Positions 17,046 to 26,788 of a stretch of DNA of 59,040 bases are shown one piece after another. The notes below the pieces were generated by a model. The model was not told the DNA's origin. It saw only the letters and a list, made by a program, of their open reading frames with translations, and did no database searches. The translations under genes and the position numbers were made by a program. Every line of letters begins with the position of its first letter. Positions within the stretch are counted from its first letter, which is position 1. This DNA comes from Comamonadaceae bacterium (GTDB lineage Bacteria > Pseudomonadota > Gammaproteobacteria > Burkholderiales > Burkholderiaceae_C): positions 1-59,040 of the forward strand of contig CANFJF010000013.1 of assembly GCA_947447355.1 (NCBI GenBank), read 5' to 3'.

Positions 17046-19034
17046 TCAAGCAGCCCGAAGACCCAGCGCCAGCGGCTGGCGGGCATGCAACCAAGCCCGG
17101 CGCAACACAGCCGGTGCACGCGACTCTTCTGGAATCAACAAGTAGCCATGCGCTTGCAAAGCGGCACCCATGCCGACTTTGCTGCTCAGCACGGTCATGG
17201 GGATGGCCAGCAGCAGCGGCAGACCCACCGGCAGCAACCAGACCAAGGCGCTCGGATCGACGATCGCCAAGAGCACAGCCAAGACACTCACAAACGCGGT
17301 CTGCGGTGCAAAGTGCGCAGCGGCATGACGCCATGGCACGGCGTTGGCTTCACGCGGAGGTGATTTCCAGTCGAGTTGGATGCCGGTGATGGCCACCGCC
17401 ACAAAGATCGAATGCGCCACCATGCGCACTGGTGCTTGGAGCAAGGCCACGCCAGTTTCCAGCAAGCCGCTGCGAAGCAAAGCCAAGCTGCCGCCATACA
17501 AATGTTGTTCGCGGCGCAGCAGTATCGACAGCAGACCCAGAACACGCGGCATGAACAACATGCACAGCGTCCAGACCCACAAGGCAATCAGTTCGGGCGG
17601 CAGTGTCGCCCAGTCTGCGACCAGCGGCGAGTCCATCATCCACAAGGCCGTGCCGAGCGTCAAAAAGCACAACCACAGCGGGGCCGACAAGTAAGCCATG
17701 GCGCCGGTGCCGAACATCGAGCGGTGCACGGGATGAATACCGGGTTCCGCGATCAAGCGGGCATTTTGCAAATTGCCTTGGCACCAGCGGCGGTCGCGCT
17801 GCAATTCAGCCAGCAGATCAGGCGGTTGCTGTTCGTAGCTGCCGACCAAGTCTGCCACCAACCAGACGTGAAAACCGGCGCGGCGCATCAGCGCGGCTTC
17901 AACGAAGTCGTGCGACATGATGCTGCCCGACAAGCCGCCCGTGCCCTTGATGCGCGCCAGTGCGCAGTGCTGCATGAAAGGTTCAATGCGGATGATGGCG
18001 TTGTGGCCCCAATAGTGCGAATCGCCCATTTGCCAGAACTGCATGCCGAGCGTGAACAAGCGGCCCGTCACGCGGGAGGCGAACTGCTGCGTGCGGGCAT
18101 GCAGCGTCACATGGCCAATGGCTTGCGTGGCGGTCTGGATGATGCCGGCTGTTGGGTTGGCTTCCATCAGCTTGACCATGGAGACCAAGCAGTCACCGCT
18201 CATGACGCTGTCGGCGTCGAGCACCACCATGTAGCGGTAGTCTTTGCCCCAGCGACGGCAGAAGTCCGCCACGTTGCCGGCCTTGCGGTCGGTGCGGCGC
18301 TTGCGCAGTCGGTAATACACCTCAATTTGCGGCTGATCGGGACGTGCAGCCAGCTGAGCGCGCAGATCTTCCCAGGCCGCACGCTCGGCTTTTTGTGTGT
18401 CGGGGTTGTTGGTGTCGGACAGCACAAACACGTCGAAGGCCCCGACATGGCCGGTGCTGGAGACCGACTCGCAGGTGGCGCGCAGACCGGCAAACACGCT
18501 GCGCACATCTTCGTTGCAGATCGGCATGATGATGGCCGTTCGGGTCGACGGGTCCAGCGTGTGGTGTTGGACCTTTTTGGCCGACAGCGAGTGTGCGTCA
18601 CCGCGCAGCGTGACGTAAAAGCCCATCATTGCGGTCATGAAACCGGTCACTACCCAAGCTGACAGCAAGGTGAACAAAACCAGTTGGCTGTATTGCAGCC
18701 AAGCGCTTTCGTAGGCTGGCTGCATGTTGGAAAACAAGTGGGCCGCCAGCGCGGTGCTGATCACCGTGAGCACCACAAAGGCCGTGCGTCGGCGCTGCGC
18801 TGCCTTTTGCCAGGGAGCGAGCTCAGCGCCTGTCGGCGTTGTCGCTGATGTGGGACGCATGCCCTTCAGCGGCTGCAGCATCGCGGTGCTCAAGCTGTTC
18901 CAGAAACCGCGCCATGGTCGTGGCGTCATGCTGCCGCGGTGCACTGGTGGGGCTGTCACGGAATTCGGATGGCGTTCTTCGCGCAGCTGGCTGCGTTGTC
19001 CGTGGGCGTTCAGGCGGTTTAAAAGTGTTTGCAT
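17046..19034 (-). CDS. opgH: glucan biosynthesis glucosyltransferase H (osmoregulated periplasmic glucans)
   Basis: A 662-residue inner-membrane family 2 glycosyltransferase that makes the beta-glucan backbone of periplasmic glucans. Two membrane segments (about 88-105 and 118-140) precede a cytoplasmic catalytic domain with IIMPICNED, the metal motif DADSVMSGD and the QRDRRWCQGN (Q-x-x-RW) motif. Several more membrane segments follow. It is shorter than E. coli OpgH (847), mainly at the N-terminus. The usual partner opgG is not next to it. Confidence 0.92.
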   Translation of the reverse strand: MQTLLNRLNAHGQRSQLREERHPNSVTAPPVHRGSMTPRPWRGFWNSLSTAMLQPLKGMRPTSATTPTGAELAPWQKAAQRRRTAFVVLTVISTALAAHLFSNMQPAYESAWLQYSQLVLFTLLSAWVVTGFMTAMMGFYVTLRGDAHSLSAKKVQHHTLDPSTRTAIIMPICNEDVRSVFAGLRATCESVSSTGHVGAFDVFVLSDTNNPDTQKAERAAWEDLRAQLAARPDQPQIEVYYRLRKRRTDRKAGNVADFCRRWGKDYRYMVVLDADSVMSGDCLVSMVKLMEANPTAGIIQTATQAIGHVTLHARTQQFASRVTGRLFTLGMQFWQMGDSHYWGHNAIIRIEPFMQHCALARIKGTGGLSGSIMSHDFVEAALMRRAGFHVWLVADLVGSYEQQPPDLLAELQRDRRWCQGNLQNARLIAEPGIHPVHRSMFGTGAMAYLSAPLWLCFLTLGTALWMMDSPLVADWATLPPELIALWVWTLCMLFMPRVLGLLSILLRREQHLYGGSLALLRSGLLETGVALLQAPVRMVAHSIFVAVAITGIQLDWKSPPREANAVPWRHAAAHFAPQTAFVSVLAVLLAIVDPSALVWLLPVGLPLLLAIPMTVLSSKVGMGAALQAHGYLLIPEESRAPAVLRRAWLHARQPLALGLRAA

Positions 19035-19240
19035 GGCATGACTAGGGCAAAGCCCGTGCCAGTGCAGAAAAATCCTTTTGAATCAATGGCTTGAGCCATT
19101 ATTGTTCGTGGTCGACCTACCGTGACCCTCAAAACCACTGGTTTACCCTTGTTTTTGTCGCCAGTCAGCGACAAGGCATGGCTGCCTTGCCGGGTATGAA
19201 TGAATTAGTGTTTTAAATCAATGGCTTGGCCGTGTCGCTA

Positions 19241-20653
19241 TCAAACGACAGGCTCTGAAGGTGCTTGCCCCGCATCGGTCTTGAAGTGCCCGGAGGTCAG
19301 CCCGTGTTTTTGCATCAGGCGGTAAAACTCGGTGCGATTCCGGTCGGCCAAGCGGGCTGCGTCGGCTACATTGCCATCGGTCAGTTTCAGCAGTCCCACC
19401 AAGTAGTCGCGTTCAAAACGCTGTCGGGCATCGGCCAAGCTCAGCACTTCCATGCTCGGTGAGCGCAGGGCGCGTTGCATCAGCGCGAGAGAAATCAGCG
19501 GCGTGGTCGACAGCGCGCAGACCTGCTCAACGACGTTGTGCAACTGCCGCACATTGCCCGGCCAGGCGGCTGTGCCCAAAGCCTTCAGGGCTTCAGGGGC
19601 GAAACCGCTGAGGCGCTTACTGTACTTTTGCGACAGCTTCAAGAGGAAGTGATTCGCCAGTAACGGAATGTCTTCGCGCCTGTCGGCCAGCGGTGGCAGC
19701 GTCAAGGTCACGACATTCAGCCGGTAATACAGATCGGCGCGAAAAAGGCCTTCGGCCATGGCAGCGTCCAAGTCATGGTGCGTGGCCGAGATGATGCGCA
19801 CATCCACTGGAATCGATTGGCTCGAACCAAGTGGGCGTACCACGCGCTCTTGCAGCACGCGCAGCAGCTTGACTTGCAGGGCCGGCGGCATATCGCCGAT
19901 TTCGTCGAGCAGCAATGTGCCGCCGTCGGCTGCCTGAAACAAACCTTTGTGGTTGGCCACGGCGTCGGTGAAGGCGCCCTTCATGTGGCCGAACAGTTCA
20001 GACTCCAGCAAGGCTTCTGGAATAGCGCCGCAATTGACCGCCACAAAGGGCTTGTTGGCGCGGGCGCTGGCTTGGTGAATCGACTTCGCCAGCAGTTCCT
20101 TGCCGGTGCCGCTTTCGCCGCGAATCAGTACGCTGGCATCGGTCTGCGCCACCATGCGCGCTTCCGCCAAGGCTTCGGCCATGTGGTTCGAGCGGCTGAT
20201 GATGCCGCTTTGCCAGACACTGTTGCCGGCGCTGGCCGGTGAGTCGCCGGGCGCGCTCAGTTCCAGCGCTTGGGAGATTTTGTCGAGCAAGGCCTTGCTG
20301 TCAAACGGTTTCGTGAGGTAGGTGAAAACGCCGCGCTCAGTGGCCTGTACCGCGTCTGGGATGGTGCCATGTGCGGTCAGCAAAATCACTGGCAGCGAAG
20401 GGTGCAGCAGTCGGACTTCGTCAAACAGAGCCAGCCCGTCGCGGCCGGGCAGTTGCACATCGCTCAGCACCAGCTGAGGTCTTTCAATCTGCAGCTGCGT
20501 CAGCGCGGCTTCAGCCGAAGTAGCGGTGCTGATGCGGTAACCAGCGGCGTTCAGGCGCAGTGTCAGCAAGCGCAGCATGTCGGGGTCGTCGTCAACCACC
20601 AGCACGAGAGCTGCTGTTTTCATGGCGTCGACATTCGCATGGCTTGTCTTCAT
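19241..20653 (-). CDS. glrR: sigma-54-dependent response regulator, GlrR/QseF type
   Basis: A 470-residue activator of sigma-54 promoters. The receiver domain (about 15-130) has DDD at 21-23 and phospho-acceptor D65. The AAA+ domain carries GESGTGKE (179-186), the sigma-54 contact loop GAFTDA (226-231) and Walker B LLLDEIGD. A C-terminal helix-turn-helix ends the protein (NVADAARLADRNRTEFYRLM). The contact loop has Asp where GAFTGA is usual. The ATGA overlap with the stop of the upstream lipoprotein gene supports the start at 20653. Confidence 0.92.
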   Translation of the reverse strand: MKTSHANVDAMKTAALVLVVDDDPDMLRLLTLRLNAAGYRISTATSAEAALTQLQIERPQLVLSDVQLPGRDGLALFDEVRLLHPSLPVILLTAHGTIPDAVQATERGVFTYLTKPFDSKALLDKISQALELSAPGDSPASAGNSVWQSGIISRSNHMAEALAEARMVAQTDASVLIRGESGTGKELLAKSIHQASARANKPFVAVNCGAIPEALLESELFGHMKGAFTDAVANHKGLFQAADGGTLLLDEIGDMPPALQVKLLRVLQERVVRPLGSSQSIPVDVRIISATHHDLDAAMAEGLFRADLYYRLNVVTLTLPPLADRREDIPLLANHFLLKLSQKYSKRLSGFAPEALKALGTAAWPGNVRQLHNVVEQVCALSTTPLISLALMQRALRSPSMEVLSLADARQRFERDYLVGLLKLTDGNVADAARLADRNRTEFYRLMQKHGLTSGHFKTDAGQAPSEPVV

Positions 20654-21303
20654 GGCTGGAGTTGGTTGCTGCGCGGCTTGGTTTGCAACGGCACCGGTCG
20701 GTTACCCAAGCTGCGTTCAATGGCAACCAGCGCTTCGAGTCGCTCGGTGGTTTGGTCCAATCGACGCTGGAGGTCGCGCACCTGCTGCTGCTGCAATTCG
20801 AACTGGTCTTCTGTCCGACGCTGCTCGGTGTAACGCGCCGCCAGCAATCGCGCCAGCGGGTGCAGTGCTTGTGCGGCTTCGGTGTTGTTGCCGAGCACCA
20901 TGGCCACTGTGTCTTGCGCACGGATCAATGCGGGCAACTGTCGCAATTGCACCAGTGCCAGCGAGAGTTTCAACTGCTCAAGGGGCTCGACCGAGAGTGC
21001 TAGACGTGCCACTTCGGTAGACAATTCTGGGGCTGGCAAAATCCTGACGCGGTCTGCGTAGTCGAGCACGGCTGCAACCTGTTTCACGTGATACCGAGCG
21101 ATCCGGGCCGACGTTGATATGTCGCTGCTGAAGGCTGTGGAGTCGGGCGTGGTGATAACGCTGGCCACCGGGATGTTTGGGCTGGCAGCTGCAGGGGCTG
21201 GGTCGAGTGGTGTCACGGCACAGCCGCTGAGCCACAGCACAGCGACCAGACTGAGCAGCCGGGTCGGTGTGCCAAGCGGCAGACGCAGGAATTTAAGAGA
21301 CAT
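20650..21303 (-). CDS. qseG: QseG/YfhG-like outer-membrane lipoprotein
   Basis: A 217-residue lipoprotein. The start at 21303 gives a signal peptide with lipobox LSGC (cysteine near residue 26); the frame is open upstream, but that part overlaps the kinase gene and does not look like this family. The C-terminal half is a predicted coiled coil (QQQQVRDLQRRLDQTTERLEAL). Its position between a GlrK-type kinase and a GlrR-type regulator matches the E. coli qseE-qseG-qseF order. It overlaps both neighbours. In enterobacteria QseG acts on the kinase; the role here is inferred. Confidence 0.8.
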   Translation of the reverse strand: MSLKFLRLPLGTPTRLLSLVAVLWLSGCAVTPLDPAPAAASPNIPVASVITTPDSTAFSSDISTSARIARYHVKQVAAVLDYADRVRILPAPELSTEVARLALSVEPLEQLKLSLALVQLRQLPALIRAQDTVAMVLGNNTEAAQALHPLARLLAARYTEQRRTEDQFELQQQQVRDLQRRLDQTTERLEALVAIERSLGNRPVPLQTKPRSNQLQP

Positions 21304-22807
21304 GGGCATAAGGTATTTCAATTCTGAAGTGCGCGCCAGGCTGCTCGGGCAACAGCTCAATACGGCCGCCGTGCGCGGCAATGTACTCATGCACGATGGA
21401 CAGGCCAATGCCGCTACCGCGCACAGCGTCTGTCGGTTGAAGTTCGCCACGGTAAAAGGGTTCAAAAATACGTTGACGGTCGGCTTCAGCGACACCGCTG
21501 CCTTCGTCGTCGATTTGAATCAGCGCCAGTCCGGGGCGCGTTCCCAGCGTGATGCGGATCAAACCGCCCGAGGGTGAAAAACGGATCGCATTGGAGAGCA
21601 GGTTGCCCAGCGCTGTGCCAATTTTTTCGGCATCTATTTCAAGGCGTATCGGCGCGCTAGATCGACTGTCATTTTCAACCGTCACCTGCAGTTCGCGGGC
21701 GCGCCACTGCAGCTGTTGCGCCTCAACTTGTGTTTCCACAAGATGCAGCAGATCGACGCGTTGACGGTGCAATTGGCGCGCTTCAAATGCGGCAGCATTG
21801 AAGCGCAGCAAGTCTTCGATTTGGCCTTGCAACACGCTGGCGTTGTGGCCCAAGATTTGCACGATTTCTCGTTGGTCTTGGCTCAGCACGCCGCCAACAC
21901 CGTCTTGCAGCAAGGAAACGCCTTCACGCAGCGAGGCCAGCGGGGTTTTGAGTTCATGTGAAATGTGGCGTAAAAACCGCGCCTTGTCAGCTTCCAGCTC
22001 AACCAGCCGCAGCCGCAGCCAATTCAGCCGTTCACCGATCAGCGCCAAGTCAGCTGGTCCGGCAATTGCAATGCTGGCGTCAAGCCGGTTTTCACCCAAA
22101 CCAACAATGGCTTGTTCAAGCCGTTTAAGCGGCCGTGTGAACCAGATGCCGAAGATCAGTGCCATGGCCACGGCCAGTGCAATCGCCCAAATGACTTGCT
22201 GCGTCATGCGCTGGCGACTCGCTTCAAGCTGGCTCACCAGCGCTTGGTTTTGGCTTTGCAGGGCTTGCCGAACCTGCTGGGCGATGGCCACATTCACACC
22301 GTCCAAAGCGCGAAATGCGTGCATCAACTGGCGGTCACGGTCCAATGCTGTTTCGGGCGGTCCGTTGAGCAGTCGCGCAATACTCTGTATGTGCTGGCGC
22401 CAACGCTGGGCCGCGGCGAGAGATTCGCCTTCGCGAGCCAGCACGTCGATGGTTTTGCCGGCATCTTCAGCTTCCTCGCGGAATCGCTCGCGCAAGCCGC
22501 GGTCGTCGAGCACCACCGATTGCCGTGAACTGCGCTCCATCGACATACTTCGCTCGGCCAGAGATTGCGCTTCGGCACTCAACTCGAGCGCACGAATGCC
22601 ACTGTCGCGGCTTTGCCGGGTCAACTCTTCCAGCGTGAAAACCGCCCTGAGAGAAGCCGCACCCAACAGCGCAGCGACCAATAAAAAAGCAATGACTAAC
22701 AGCTGTCGAAAAGAAAAACGCTGCAGCCAGCGGCTTCGAGTCAGACGTGATGTGGCTGTCGCACTTGCCGCTGTCGATGACTTGTCTGTGCGCGGCGTTT
22801 CACCCAT
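21293..22807 (-). CDS. glrK: sensor histidine kinase, GlrK/QseE type
   Basis: A 504-residue inner-membrane kinase. Membrane segments are at about 34-56 and 204-223, flanking a helical periplasmic domain. Then come HAMP (from about 224), a dimerisation domain with phospho-accepting H284 in HISHELKTPL, and an ATPase domain with N-box, DEGSGV and GSGIGLSI. The start codon overlaps the miaB stop by one base (TGATG) and the 3' end overlaps qseG, so the four genes look like one coupled transcript. Confidence 0.92.
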   Translation of the reverse strand: MGETPRTDKSSTAASATATSRLTRSRWLQRFSFRQLLVIAFLLVAALLGAASLRAVFTLEELTRQSRDSGIRALELSAEAQSLAERSMSMERSSRQSVVLDDRGLRERFREEAEDAGKTIDVLAREGESLAAAQRWRQHIQSIARLLNGPPETALDRDRQLMHAFRALDGVNVAIAQQVRQALQSQNQALVSQLEASRQRMTQQVIWAIALAVAMALIFGIWFTRPLKRLEQAIVGLGENRLDASIAIAGPADLALIGERLNWLRLRLVELEADKARFLRHISHELKTPLASLREGVSLLQDGVGGVLSQDQREIVQILGHNASVLQGQIEDLLRFNAAAFEARQLHRQRVDLLHLVETQVEAQQLQWRARELQVTVENDSRSSAPIRLEIDAEKIGTALGNLLSNAIRFSPSGGLIRITLGTRPGLALIQIDDEGSGVAEADRQRIFEPFYRGELQPTDAVRGSGIGLSIVHEYIAAHGGRIELLPEQPGAHFRIEIPYAHVS

Positions 22808-24168
22808 CAGACGGCCATGCTGACGTCTTCTGTAGTCAAGACCTCACCGCGCAGCGAACGCTGCATGGCTTCGGTGATTTTGATGTCGACCATCTGGCCG
22901 ACTAAGCGCGCCGGGCCTTTGAAGTTGACGACGCGGTTGCACTCGGTTCGGCCCATCAGTTCGGTGGCGTCTTTGCGCGACGTGCCCTCGACCAAAATGC
23001 GCTGCACGGTGCCGTGGCGGCTGGCGCTGATGGCGCGCACATTGGCGTCAATGGCGGCTTGCAGCTCGTGCAGGCGGCGCAGTTTGACTTCATGCGGCGT
23101 GTCGTCATGCAGCGTGGCGGCGGGTGTGCCGGGGCGTGGGCTGAAGATAAAGCTGAACGAGGTGTCGTAGCCGACGTCGTCAATCAGCTTCATCATTTTG
23201 CCGAAGTCTTCTTCTGTCTCGCCGGGAAAACCGACGATGAAGTCGCTGCTCATGGCCAGGTCAGGCCGAATGGCGCGCAGCTTGCGAATCGTGCTTTTGT
23301 ATTCCATGGCGGTGTAGCCGCGCTTCATCGCCATCAAGATGCGGTCGCTGCCGTGCTGCACCGGCAAGTGCAAATGGTTGACCAGTTTGGGCAGCTTGGC
23401 GTAAGCCTCAATCAGGCTTTGCGTGAACTCATTCGGATGGCTGGTGACGTAGCGAATGCGCTCAATGCCGGGAATGTCGGAGACGTATTCGAGCAGCAGG
23501 GCGAAGTCGGCTATTTCAGTCTGGCCACTTTTACCGGCCGCTGTCATCGGGCCGCGGTAAGCGTTGACGTTTTGCCCCAGCAAGGTGACTTCTTTGACGC
23601 CTTGGTCGGCCAGCCCGGCGATCTCGACCAGCACGTCGTCAAACGGCCGCGAGACTTCTTCGCCGCGGGTGTAGGGCACCACGCAATAGCTGCAATATTT
23701 AGAACAGCCTTCCATGATGCTGACGAAAGCGCTGGCACCTTCGACGCGGGCGGGCGGCAGGTGGTCAAATTTTTCGATCTCAGGAAAGCTGATGTCGACC
23801 TGCGATTTGCCCAGACGCTCGCGCGCCTTTAAAAGCTCAGGCAGGCGGTGCAGCGTTTGCGGACCAAACACCACGTCCACATACGGCGCACGCTGAATGA
23901 TGGCCGCACCTTCTTGACTGGCGACACAGCCGCCGACACCGATCAGCACGCCTTTTTTCTTCAGGTGCTTGATGCGGCCTAGGTCACTGAAGACTTTTTC
24001 TTGCGCTTTTTCACGCACCGAACAGGTGTTGAAAAGTATCAAGTCCGCTTCCTCCACGTCTTGCGTAGGTTCATAGCCTTCAGCGGCATGCAAGACGTCG
24101 CTCATCTTGTCCGAGTCGTACTCGTTCATCTGGCAGCCGAAGGTTTTGATAAAGACTTTTTTGCTCAT
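22807..24168 (-). CDS. miaB: tRNA-2-methylthio-N6-dimethylallyladenosine synthase
   Basis: A 453-residue radical-SAM methylthiotransferase modifying A37 of tRNAs that read UNN codons. The N-terminal auxiliary cluster ligands are C12, C49 and C81. The radical-SAM motif is C155-x3-C159-x2-C162 (CSKYCSYC), and a C-terminal TRAM domain follows. Full length for the family. It is the first gene of the overlapping miaB-glrK-qseG-glrR block. Confidence 0.97.
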   Translation of the reverse strand: MSKKVFIKTFGCQMNEYDSDKMSDVLHAAEGYEPTQDVEEADLILFNTCSVREKAQEKVFSDLGRIKHLKKKGVLIGVGGCVASQEGAAIIQRAPYVDVVFGPQTLHRLPELLKARERLGKSQVDISFPEIEKFDHLPPARVEGASAFVSIMEGCSKYCSYCVVPYTRGEEVSRPFDDVLVEIAGLADQGVKEVTLLGQNVNAYRGPMTAAGKSGQTEIADFALLLEYVSDIPGIERIRYVTSHPNEFTQSLIEAYAKLPKLVNHLHLPVQHGSDRILMAMKRGYTAMEYKSTIRKLRAIRPDLAMSSDFIVGFPGETEEDFGKMMKLIDDVGYDTSFSFIFSPRPGTPAATLHDDTPHEVKLRRLHELQAAIDANVRAISASRHGTVQRILVEGTSRKDATELMGRTECNRVVNFKGPARLVGQMVDIKITEAMQRSLRGEVLTTEDVSMAV

Positions 24169-24249
24169 GGGGTGCAGCGTTTCATGGTGTGTGTCCAGAG
24201 GCTGTTGAAAGGAGGGCGGAACCGCTCAGTATAAAAGCTTGTCGGTTTT

Positions 24250-25656
24250 TCAGCTGACCGCGGGTAAGTACAGTTCCAGCTTCAAGCCACCCAGCGTCGA
24301 TGTGCCGAGTTGCAGAGTGCCACCATACAGCTGTACCAAGTCCGCCACGATGGCCAAGCCCAGACCCGAGCCTGGCACTGATTCGTCTGCGCGCACACCA
24401 CGCGCCAAGACTTGCTGGCGCAAGGCTTCGTCAATTCCCGGTCCATCATCTTCAATGCACACGCGCAGTTGCGGTGGTGACGCATCGGCCACTGCGGCCA
24501 CGCTGACGCGAATCGTGTGGCGTGCCCATTTGCAGGCGTTGTCGAGCACGTTGCCCAGCATTTCTTGCAGGTCTTGCTCCTCACCGGCAAACGCACAGTC
24601 GGCGTTGTCGTTCAGTTGCGCATCGCAATCGATCATCAAGCCGCGTGCTACATGAACGCGTTGCATCACGCGAATCAGCCCGCCGAGCGCAGGGGCTATC
24701 GCGGTGCGTTGGCCTGGCAGCCGCTGCGCGCCGGCGGCTCTGGCGCGTGCCAGGTGCCAGTCGATGTGCCGCGTGGCAAGTTGGACTTGTTCTTGCACCA
24801 GTCGCGACAGCCCAGGTGCGGTGTCTTGCGCTGCCGCTTGCGCCAGCACGGCCAAGGGTGTTTTCACCGCGTGAGCCAAGTTGCCGGCGTGGTGGCGTGC
24901 GCGTTCAACCACCTCCGCGTGGCGGTCCAGCACCCGGTTGAAGTCATCGCTCAAGGCTTGCACCTCGGCCGGAAACTGGCCTTGCAAGCGCTGCGCCCTA
25001 CCTTCTCGCACGTTGATGACGGCTTGCTCCAGCGCCCGCAACGGCCGCAGTCCTACATACACCTGCGCCAGCGCGGCCAACCCCAAGAGTAAAAATAGCA
25101 GCGCCAAATACGCCGCCAGCATGCCGCTGAAGCGCGTCACCGCGTCTTCCAACGCGCGCGTGTCGGCGGCAACCACCAAGCGCCAGCGATGCTCGGGATG
25201 CTCGGCCGCATGCACCGAGCGCTCCAACAGCAGCAAGCGCACGCCCAGTGGCCCGGCGATCTGGTGCGCATGGACGGCACCGTCGAGCAAGGCATCAGCA
25301 GGCAAGGTCAGCGCGGTGTCCCACAGTGAACGCGAGCGCAGCAGGCCGCGCTGCTCAGGCCCTTCTTCCTCTCCTTTTCCATCTATCTGCCAGTAAAGCC
25401 CTGAATAAGGTTGTTGCCAACGCGGGTCAAGCAAGGCCTGCGGCAGAAGCTGGGGATCGCCCGCTGTATTGAAATTCACACTCGCTGTCAGCTGATCCAA
25501 CTGCAGCCGCAGCGTGTCTTCAAACTGACGTTCAACATGTTGCCGGAACAAGCTGGCCAGCAGCAGCCCGGCCAGCAGAAGTGCCAAGCTCAGCGCTACC
25601 AGTGTGGCCGCCAGCAAGCGAAAACGCAGCGACGCCGCCCAGCCCGGGCGAATCAT
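24250..25656 (-). CDS. PhoQ-like sensor histidine kinase
   Basis: A 468-residue kinase with two membrane segments (about 13-36 and 178-200) around a periplasmic sensor region. HAMP begins near 201. The phospho-acceptor is H262 in the GNLAHAVKTPLAVL motif, a form seen in PhoQ-type kinases, and the ATPase domain has DDGPGI and GSGLGLAI. Its ATG overlaps the stop of the regulator gene (ATGA). The operon is divergent from the SHP/DHC cytochrome operon, so I infer a link to electron transport or oxidant sensing rather than to Mg2+. Confidence 0.9.
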   Translation of the reverse strand: MIRPGWAASLRFRLLAATLVALSLALLLAGLLLASLFRQHVERQFEDTLRLQLDQLTASVNFNTAGDPQLLPQALLDPRWQQPYSGLYWQIDGKGEEEGPEQRGLLRSRSLWDTALTLPADALLDGAVHAHQIAGPLGVRLLLLERSVHAAEHPEHRWRLVVAADTRALEDAVTRFSGMLAAYLALLFLLLGLAALAQVYVGLRPLRALEQAVINVREGRAQRLQGQFPAEVQALSDDFNRVLDRHAEVVERARHHAGNLAHAVKTPLAVLAQAAAQDTAPGLSRLVQEQVQLATRHIDWHLARARAAGAQRLPGQRTAIAPALGGLIRVMQRVHVARGLMIDCDAQLNDNADCAFAGEEQDLQEMLGNVLDNACKWARHTIRVSVAAVADASPPQLRVCIEDDGPGIDEALRQQVLARGVRADESVPGSGLGLAIVADLVQLYGGTLQLGTSTLGGLKLELYLPAVS

Positions 25657-26315
25657 GCCGGCGGCACCAGTCGGTAGCCCAAGCCGCGAACGGTTTCTAT
25701 CAGCTCGGCGGGGAGTTTTTTGCGCAGGCGGCCGACGAAAACCTCAATCGTATTGGAGTCGCGGTCAAAGTCTTGTGCGTAAATATGTTCAGTCAATTCA
25801 GCGCGCGAGACCACCGCGTTCGGGCGGTGCATCAGGTATTCAAGCACCTTGTATTCGTGGCTGGTCAGATTCACCGGCAAGCCCGCCAGACTGACACGGC
25901 TGCTGCGCGTGTCCAGCGTGAGGTCGCCGCAGCTCAGGGTTGGCGAGGCCAGCCCTTGCGACCGGCGGATCAACGCGCGCAGCCGCGCCAGCAGCTCTTC
26001 CATGTGAAAAGGTTTGGTCAGGTAGTCATCGGCGCCGGCGTCAATGCCGGCGACTTTTTCATGCCATTGGTCACGCGCTGTGAGGATCAGCACCGGCATG
26101 GTTTGACCTTGGCTGCGCCAACGTTTGAGCACGCTGATGCCGTCCAGCTCAGGCAGGCCGAGGTCTAGCACGACGGCGTCGTAAGACTGCGTTTCGCCTT
26201 GATAGCAGGCGTCACGGCCGTTGCGGGCGGCGTCCACGGCGTAACCGGCATCGGCCAGCGCCGAACACAGTTGCGCCGACAAGGTGGGTTCGTCTTCAGC
26301 GACCAGAACGCGCAT
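25653..26315 (-). CDS. OmpR/PhoP-family response regulator
   Basis: A 220-residue regulator. The receiver domain has acidic EDE at 7-9 and phospho-acceptor D51. The C-terminal winged helix (from about 125) includes RLSLAGLPVNLTSHEYKVLEYL-type spacing and GRLRKKL. I choose ATG 26315 over the GTG three bases upstream. It is translated between the PepSY gene and the kinase, overlapping both. The two CTGAA direct repeats at 26722 and 27121 are candidate binding sites. Confidence 0.92.
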   Translation of the reverse strand: MRVLVAEDEPTLSAQLCSALADAGYAVDAARNGRDACYQGETQSYDAVVLDLGLPELDGISVLKRWRSQGQTMPVLILTARDQWHEKVAGIDAGADDYLTKPFHMEELLARLRALIRRSQGLASPTLSCGDLTLDTRSSRVSLAGLPVNLTSHEYKVLEYLMHRPNAVVSRAELTEHIYAQDFDRDSNTIEVFVGRLRKKLPAELIETVRGLGYRLVPPA

Positions 26316-26652
26316 CACTGCCTTTTGTTTTTTGCCTCATCACGTCACCGCTTTTAGCGTCAATTTCAAGCTTGAGCAAGCCGCCGCTGGGTTGCAAGAT
26401 TTTGAATTCGTAGATCCAGCGTTCGTCTTCACGTTCTAGTTCAACTTCCAGCACATGGCCTGGGTACGACTGCGCTACCCGTGCCATGATCGTTGGCAGC
26501 GGCAAAATTTCCCCAGCCTGCAAAGCCGCCCTGGCGCGGTCATGGTCGTGGCCCTCACGCCCGCCGCGTGCGCTGCTGTTCAGCGGCAAGGCCAGCAAAG
26601 CCGGCAGCAGCGCGACCAGCAGCCAAGAATAGAGGGTAAAACGCGAAGGCAT
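26296..26652 (-). CDS. exported PepSY-domain protein
   Basis: A 118-residue protein with a signal peptide (MPSRFTLYSWLLVALLPALLALPL), then a His/Asp-rich stretch (REGHDHDRAR) and a PepSY domain (YPGHVLEVELEREDERWIYEFKIL and GGLLKLEIDAKSG). PepSY proteins are periplasmic and often sit beside two-component systems as modulators or inhibitors. The ATG at 26652 gives the signal peptide; the open frame further upstream would destroy it. It overlaps the regulator start by 20 bases and is the first gene of the three-gene operon. Confidence 0.85.
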   Translation of the reverse strand: MPSRFTLYSWLLVALLPALLALPLNSSARGGREGHDHDRARAALQAGEILPLPTIMARVAQSYPGHVLEVELEREDERWIYEFKILQPSGGLLKLEIDAKSGDVMRQKTKGSDARSGR

Positions 26653-26721
26653 GTTTGGAGGTGACTGAGGCGGTCGTTGAAGACGTTTAAGTGCTTGTGA
26701 CGCGATTGTGTTCTGTCCAAG

Positions 26722-26742
26722 CTGAATGCAGTCTGAACGGGA
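26722..26742. promoter_or_regulatory. candidate OmpR-type direct repeat, PepSY/RR/HK promoter side
   Basis: CTGAATGCAG (26722-26731) and CTGAACGGGA (26733-26742) repeat with an 11-bp period, about one helical turn, as expected for OmpR/PhoB-class tandem binding. The 9-mer GTCTGAACG at 26731-26739 recurs exactly at 27119-27127 in front of the cytochrome operon. Confidence 0.5.
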
Positions 26743-26788
26743 GCGTAAAGTAAGCAATCTACGAAGTCATTGCGGTCAGATCGAGAAT

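Noticed and set aside
17376..18662. 428-codon plus-strand open frame inside opgH
   Set aside because: His/Gln/Arg-rich shadow of the glucosyltransferase coding strand without any motif.
19085..19189. Short inverted repeats AATGGCT/AGCCATT and CAAGGCA/TGCCTTG downstream of glrR as terminators
   Set aside because: Stems are short, one loop has only two bases, and no T-run follows on either strand.
21798..22823. 341-codon plus-strand open frame over the GlrK-type kinase
   Set aside because: Ser/Arg/Cys-rich antisense translation of a well-supported kinase gene.
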